Assembly (NCBI GenBank): GCA_045801465.1
Contig: JBJMSU010000140.1
Coordinates: 1 to 42,036, forward strand
Source of the DNA: DATFWC01 sp045801465
Lineage (GTDB): Bacteria; Pseudomonadota; Alphaproteobacteria; Rhizobiales; Xanthobacteraceae
DNA: 42,036 nucleotides
Reading direction: 5' to 3'
Part shown: one piece after another, positions 39,670 through 42,036 of the stretch
Position numbering within the stretch: the first letter of the stretch is position 1
Layout of the letters: each line of letters starts with the position of its first letter
Notes under the pieces: generated by a model
The model's database searches: none
The model's input: only the letters and a program-made list of their open reading frames with translations
Told to the model about the DNA's origin: nothing
Program-made: the position numbers and the translations under genes

Positions 39670-42036
39670 TCATGCCTGATCCGGTTTCGCCTCGTCGTGC
39701 GGCGGCGCCGGCGCGCCCGCTCCACCGTTGCCGAGAAGGCGCACCTCGTGTTGCGGATACGGAATCTCGATTCCGGCGGCGCGAAAGCGGCGCAGGATCT
39801 CGAAATGGATGTCGCTCCGCACCGGCAGGCTGTTGTCGACGTGTGCCACCACGCAGCGCAATTCGAATTCCAGCGCGCTGTCGCCGAGCGCCACCAGATA
39901 GGCGCGCGGCGGCGGCGTACCCACCACCAGCGGATGATCGCGCGCGCAACCGAGCAGGACCTCGCGCACTTGCTCCGCATCGCTGCCGTAGGAGACTCCG
40001 ACCTTGCAGATGATGCGGCCTGAAGGATTGCCGTGCGTCCAGTTCTTCACCACGCCGGTGATCAGCTCCGAGTTGGGCACGATGACGCTGGCGCGGTCGA
40101 ACGTCTCGATCTCGGTGGCGCGCACGCTGATGCGCCGCACATAGCCTTCCTCGCCCTTGACCACGATCGAATCGCCGACGCGGATCGGCCGCTCGGCCAG
40201 CAGGATCAGGCCGGAGACGAAGTTGGACACGATCGACTGCAGCCCGAAGCCGATACCGACCGACAGCGCGCCGGCAATCAGCGCGATTTTCTGCACGTCG
40301 ATGCCGAGCTCGGCGAGCGCAAAGGTGAGCGCGGCGATGACGCCGACATAGCCGATGATCGTCGACACCGATAGCTGCAGGCTCGGCTCGAGCCCGGTGC
40401 GCGGCAGAAAGCGCGTCTGCAGCCAGCGTTGCGTGGCGCGCGTCGCCAGCACGCCGATGAGGAGAACCGCGAAGGCGCCGAGAATGGCGGTGAGCGAAAT
40501 CGTGATGTCACCGATGTGGAAGCCGAACATGGCGCCCTGAACGGCGCCGAACACGTCGCCAGTAAACATTCCGGAGCGGCCGAGAATCGGCATGATCGCG
40601 ATCAGCACCAGCACGATGCGCACCAGGGCCGACAGGATCGTACCGATCAGCTCGACGCCACGCGGGCCGATACCGAAGGTTGCCGCAATGGCGCGGCCGC
40701 GCGGCGTGTCGCCGGTGATGACTTCGGTGAACAGCGCGTCGGTGAAGACGAGGCAGATGGTGAGCGCCGCCAATACCGCCAGCACGGTCAGCAGGCGGCC
40801 GGCCAGGAAGGCGGCGAAACCGATATAGCCGAGCGCCAGCGACACCAGGATGGCGGCAACGACCAGCCATGCGGCCGCCCGGATCCATTGCGCGCGCGGC
40901 ATTGCTGCCGCAGTCGCCTGATCGGCGGCCTCGTTCACGCGCAGCAGCGTATTGGCCACGATCGCCACCACAAGCACGGCGAACAGCGCGCTGGTCGCGA
41001 TCGTCAGCGACACCGGCGCTACGACGGCCTGATGGATGATGTTGAGAAAGATCGCGGCGCCGAACACACGCGCCGCCCAGGCGAAGCGCTTGGCAAGCCC
41101 GCGCGCCGTGGTGTCGTCCACCGGGACGAGGCGGCGCGAAGGCTCGCCGGGCGCCAGCAGCCCGGCGGCGACCCCGTGGCCGAACGAGGCCACCGCGACC
41201 GCGGCAACCAACCCCTTGCCGATCTCCCAGATGCGTGGCGGAAGAAGGCCGCAGGCGTCGAATACCAGGAGGACCGCAGCGGCACAGAGCGGCGCCGTCA
41301 GCCCCACTTGGAACGTGCTGACCAGCGCCGCGACCGCCTTGACAAAGCGCGTATCGGCGCGCGGTACGAAAGCGCGCCGCCGCCACCAACGCACGAAGGC
41401 GGTCCCGGCGACTGCCAAGGCAATCAGCGTGATGCCGGCGAGAATGATGCCGCTCACGCCGCCGGTCGCATATGCGGAGCTCCACCAGGATTCGGTCAAG
41501 AAGACGAGGCTGCGACCCTCCCGCGAGGCCGCCGCTGCCACGTCCTGCCAGAAGGAAAGCTGCAGCGCGCTCGTGGTCCGTTTGAACAGGCGCTGGGTGA
41601 AGAGGGCGCGGCGGCGATTGGTGATGCGGTCGCTGAGCTGATCGGCGCGCAGCGACAGCAGCTTCACCTGCTTCAAGGCTGCATCGAGCTCGCCGTGAGA
41701 CTTGTCCAGGCGGTCGCGCTCGGCCGCAATGGCCGGGTCTTCCCGCGGCGCGCCCGCCTCCGGAGCATCGCCGAGCTGTTTGCGCCGCGCATCCGTGTCG
41801 GCGAGCTGCGGCTCGATCGCCTCGATCCTGCTCCTGATCTCGTCGCGGGCGGCGGCGACGCGGTCGCGCAACTCGGCGAGGTCATCATCGCCGAGCCCTT
41901 CGCGGCCGATGGTCGCTTCGATCTGGCCGAGCTCGAGCTTGAGCGGCTCGAGCGAGACGAGCGGCGCCGGCTGGGCGAGGGCCTGCGTGCAGGCGAGCGC
42001 GATCAGCGCCGCGATGGCGAAGGTCAGCGCGCACAC
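39670..42036 (-). CDS. MscS-family mechanosensitive channel with DUF3772-type periplasmic region, 5' end at window edge
   Basis: At least 788 residues. A signal peptide-like start (LACTQALAQPAP) is followed by a periplasmic coiled-coil region of about 150 residues, heptad-rich with Asp/Glu/Arg (LDKSHGELDAALKQVKLLSL). Then come about eleven membrane helices and a C-terminal MscS domain: pore helix and hinge IGFGLQSIVSNFVSGLILLA, beta domain VGDSIVVKGEEGYVRRISVR, and PNSELITGVVKNWTHGNPSG. This is the layout of large MscS homologues such as MscK-like or DUF3772 channels that relieve osmotic stress. GTG at 42034-42036 is a plausible start but lies exactly at the window edge, so the true start may be outside. 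Confidence 0.88.
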   Translation of the reverse strand: MCALTFAIAALIALACTQALAQPAPLVSLEPLKLELGQIEATIGREGLGDDDLAELRDRVAAARDEIRSRIEAIEPQLADTDARRKQLGDAPEAGAPREDPAIAAERDRLDKSHGELDAALKQVKLLSLRADQLSDRITNRRRALFTQRLFKRTTSALQLSFWQDVAAAASREGRSLVFLTESWWSSAYATGGVSGIILAGITLIALAVAGTAFVRWWRRRAFVPRADTRFVKAVAALVSTFQVGLTAPLCAAAVLLVFDACGLLPPRIWEIGKGLVAAVAVASFGHGVAAGLLAPGEPSRRLVPVDDTTARGLAKRFAWAARVFGAAIFLNIIHQAVVAPVSLTIATSALFAVLVVAIVANTLLRVNEAADQATAAAMPRAQWIRAAAWLVVAAILVSLALGYIGFAAFLAGRLLTVLAVLAALTICLVFTDALFTEVITGDTPRGRAIAATFGIGPRGVELIGTILSALVRIVLVLIAIMPILGRSGMFTGDVFGAVQGAMFGFHIGDITISLTAILGAFAVLLIGVLATRATQRWLQTRFLPRTGLEPSLQLSVSTIIGYVGVIAALTFALAELGIDVQKIALIAGALSVGIGFGLQSIVSNFVSGLILLAERPIRVGDSIVVKGEEGYVRRISVRATEIETFDRASVIVPNSELITGVVKNWTHGNPSGRIICKVGVSYGSDAEQVREVLLGCARDHPLVVGTPPPRAYLVALGDSALEFELRCVVAHVDNSLPVRSDIHFEILRRFRAAGIEIPYPQHEVRLLGNGGAGAPAPPHDEAKPDQA

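Noticed and set aside
1..42036. CRISPR arrays, tRNA or rRNA genes, insertion sequences, prophage or toxin-antitoxin genes
   Set aside because: No regularly spaced repeats, no cloverleaf or rRNA-like sequence, no transposase, integrase or capsid-like product was recognisable on reading both strands.

Overview
The window reads as a high-GC alphaproteobacterial chromosome segment, most likely from order Hyphomicrobiales (a Bradyrhizobiaceae, Xanthobacteraceae or Pseudolabrys-like soil bacterium). The reasons are a very high G+C third codon position throughout, many periplasmic-binding-protein uptake systems, a minimal PutA, rhizobial-style small secreted cysteine proteins, and palindromic intergenic repeats of the kind seen in that order (for example a GTAGGGTGGGCAAA...TTTGCCCACCCTAC element at 4957-5067). 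I see no tRNA, rRNA, CRISPR array, insertion sequence, phage gene or recognisable defence system. The assignment to an order is inference from gene content and repeats, not from a marker gene.

Left part (1-16.6 kb). A truncated gene and a secreted cysteine protein are followed by a six-gene minus-strand operon: acyl-CoA synthetase, periplasmic binding protein, then livH-livM-livF-livG. It probably imports and activates a carboxylic acid. A divergent MetE-like zinc methyltransferase (8240-9364) and two MFS transporters (9663-12260) lie on the plus strand. Then come minus-strand genes: a COG4091 dehydrogenase with a C-terminal SAF domain paired with an NMT1-type binding protein, a secreted six-cysteine protein, a YqaA/DedA membrane protein and an isolated hisE.

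Middle part (16.8-31.1 kb). putA (proline to glutamate) faces an orphan NMT1-type binding protein. An SCP2-type thiolase, with a possible tiny downstream gene, is divergent from a D-Ala-D-Ala carboxypeptidase. The carboxypeptidase overlaps a CobW/G3E GTPase, followed by a FATP-type acyl-CoA synthetase and an overlapping DUF924 gene. A complete tripartite tricarboxylate transporter (tctC-tctB-tctA) follows, with two strong hairpins between tctB and tctA.

Right part (31.1-42.0 kb). A roughly 500-base stretch holds only a doubtful 48-codon gene. Next is an unusual secreted protein that joins a carboxypeptidase-regulatory domain, one CxxCH haem-c site and a virginiamycin-B-lyase-like beta-propeller, closed by a perfect 14-bp terminator hairpin. 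Then come a flavin amine oxidase, a polysaccharide flippase paired with a FemAB-like acetyltransferase, a medium-chain-type acyl-CoA synthetase, a CAP-domain lipoprotein, and an MscS-type channel that runs off the window.

Taken together the region is a catabolic and uptake neighbourhood: three acyl-CoA synthetases, a thiolase, PutA, four families of solute-binding protein and several transporters. The most distinctive non-gene structure is a dispersed palindromic repeat family with CTAGTGCC/GGCACTAG ends. It occurs at five loci here. At two of them it supplies the stop codon of the neighbouring gene, and at one it lies inside the start of the CobW gene.
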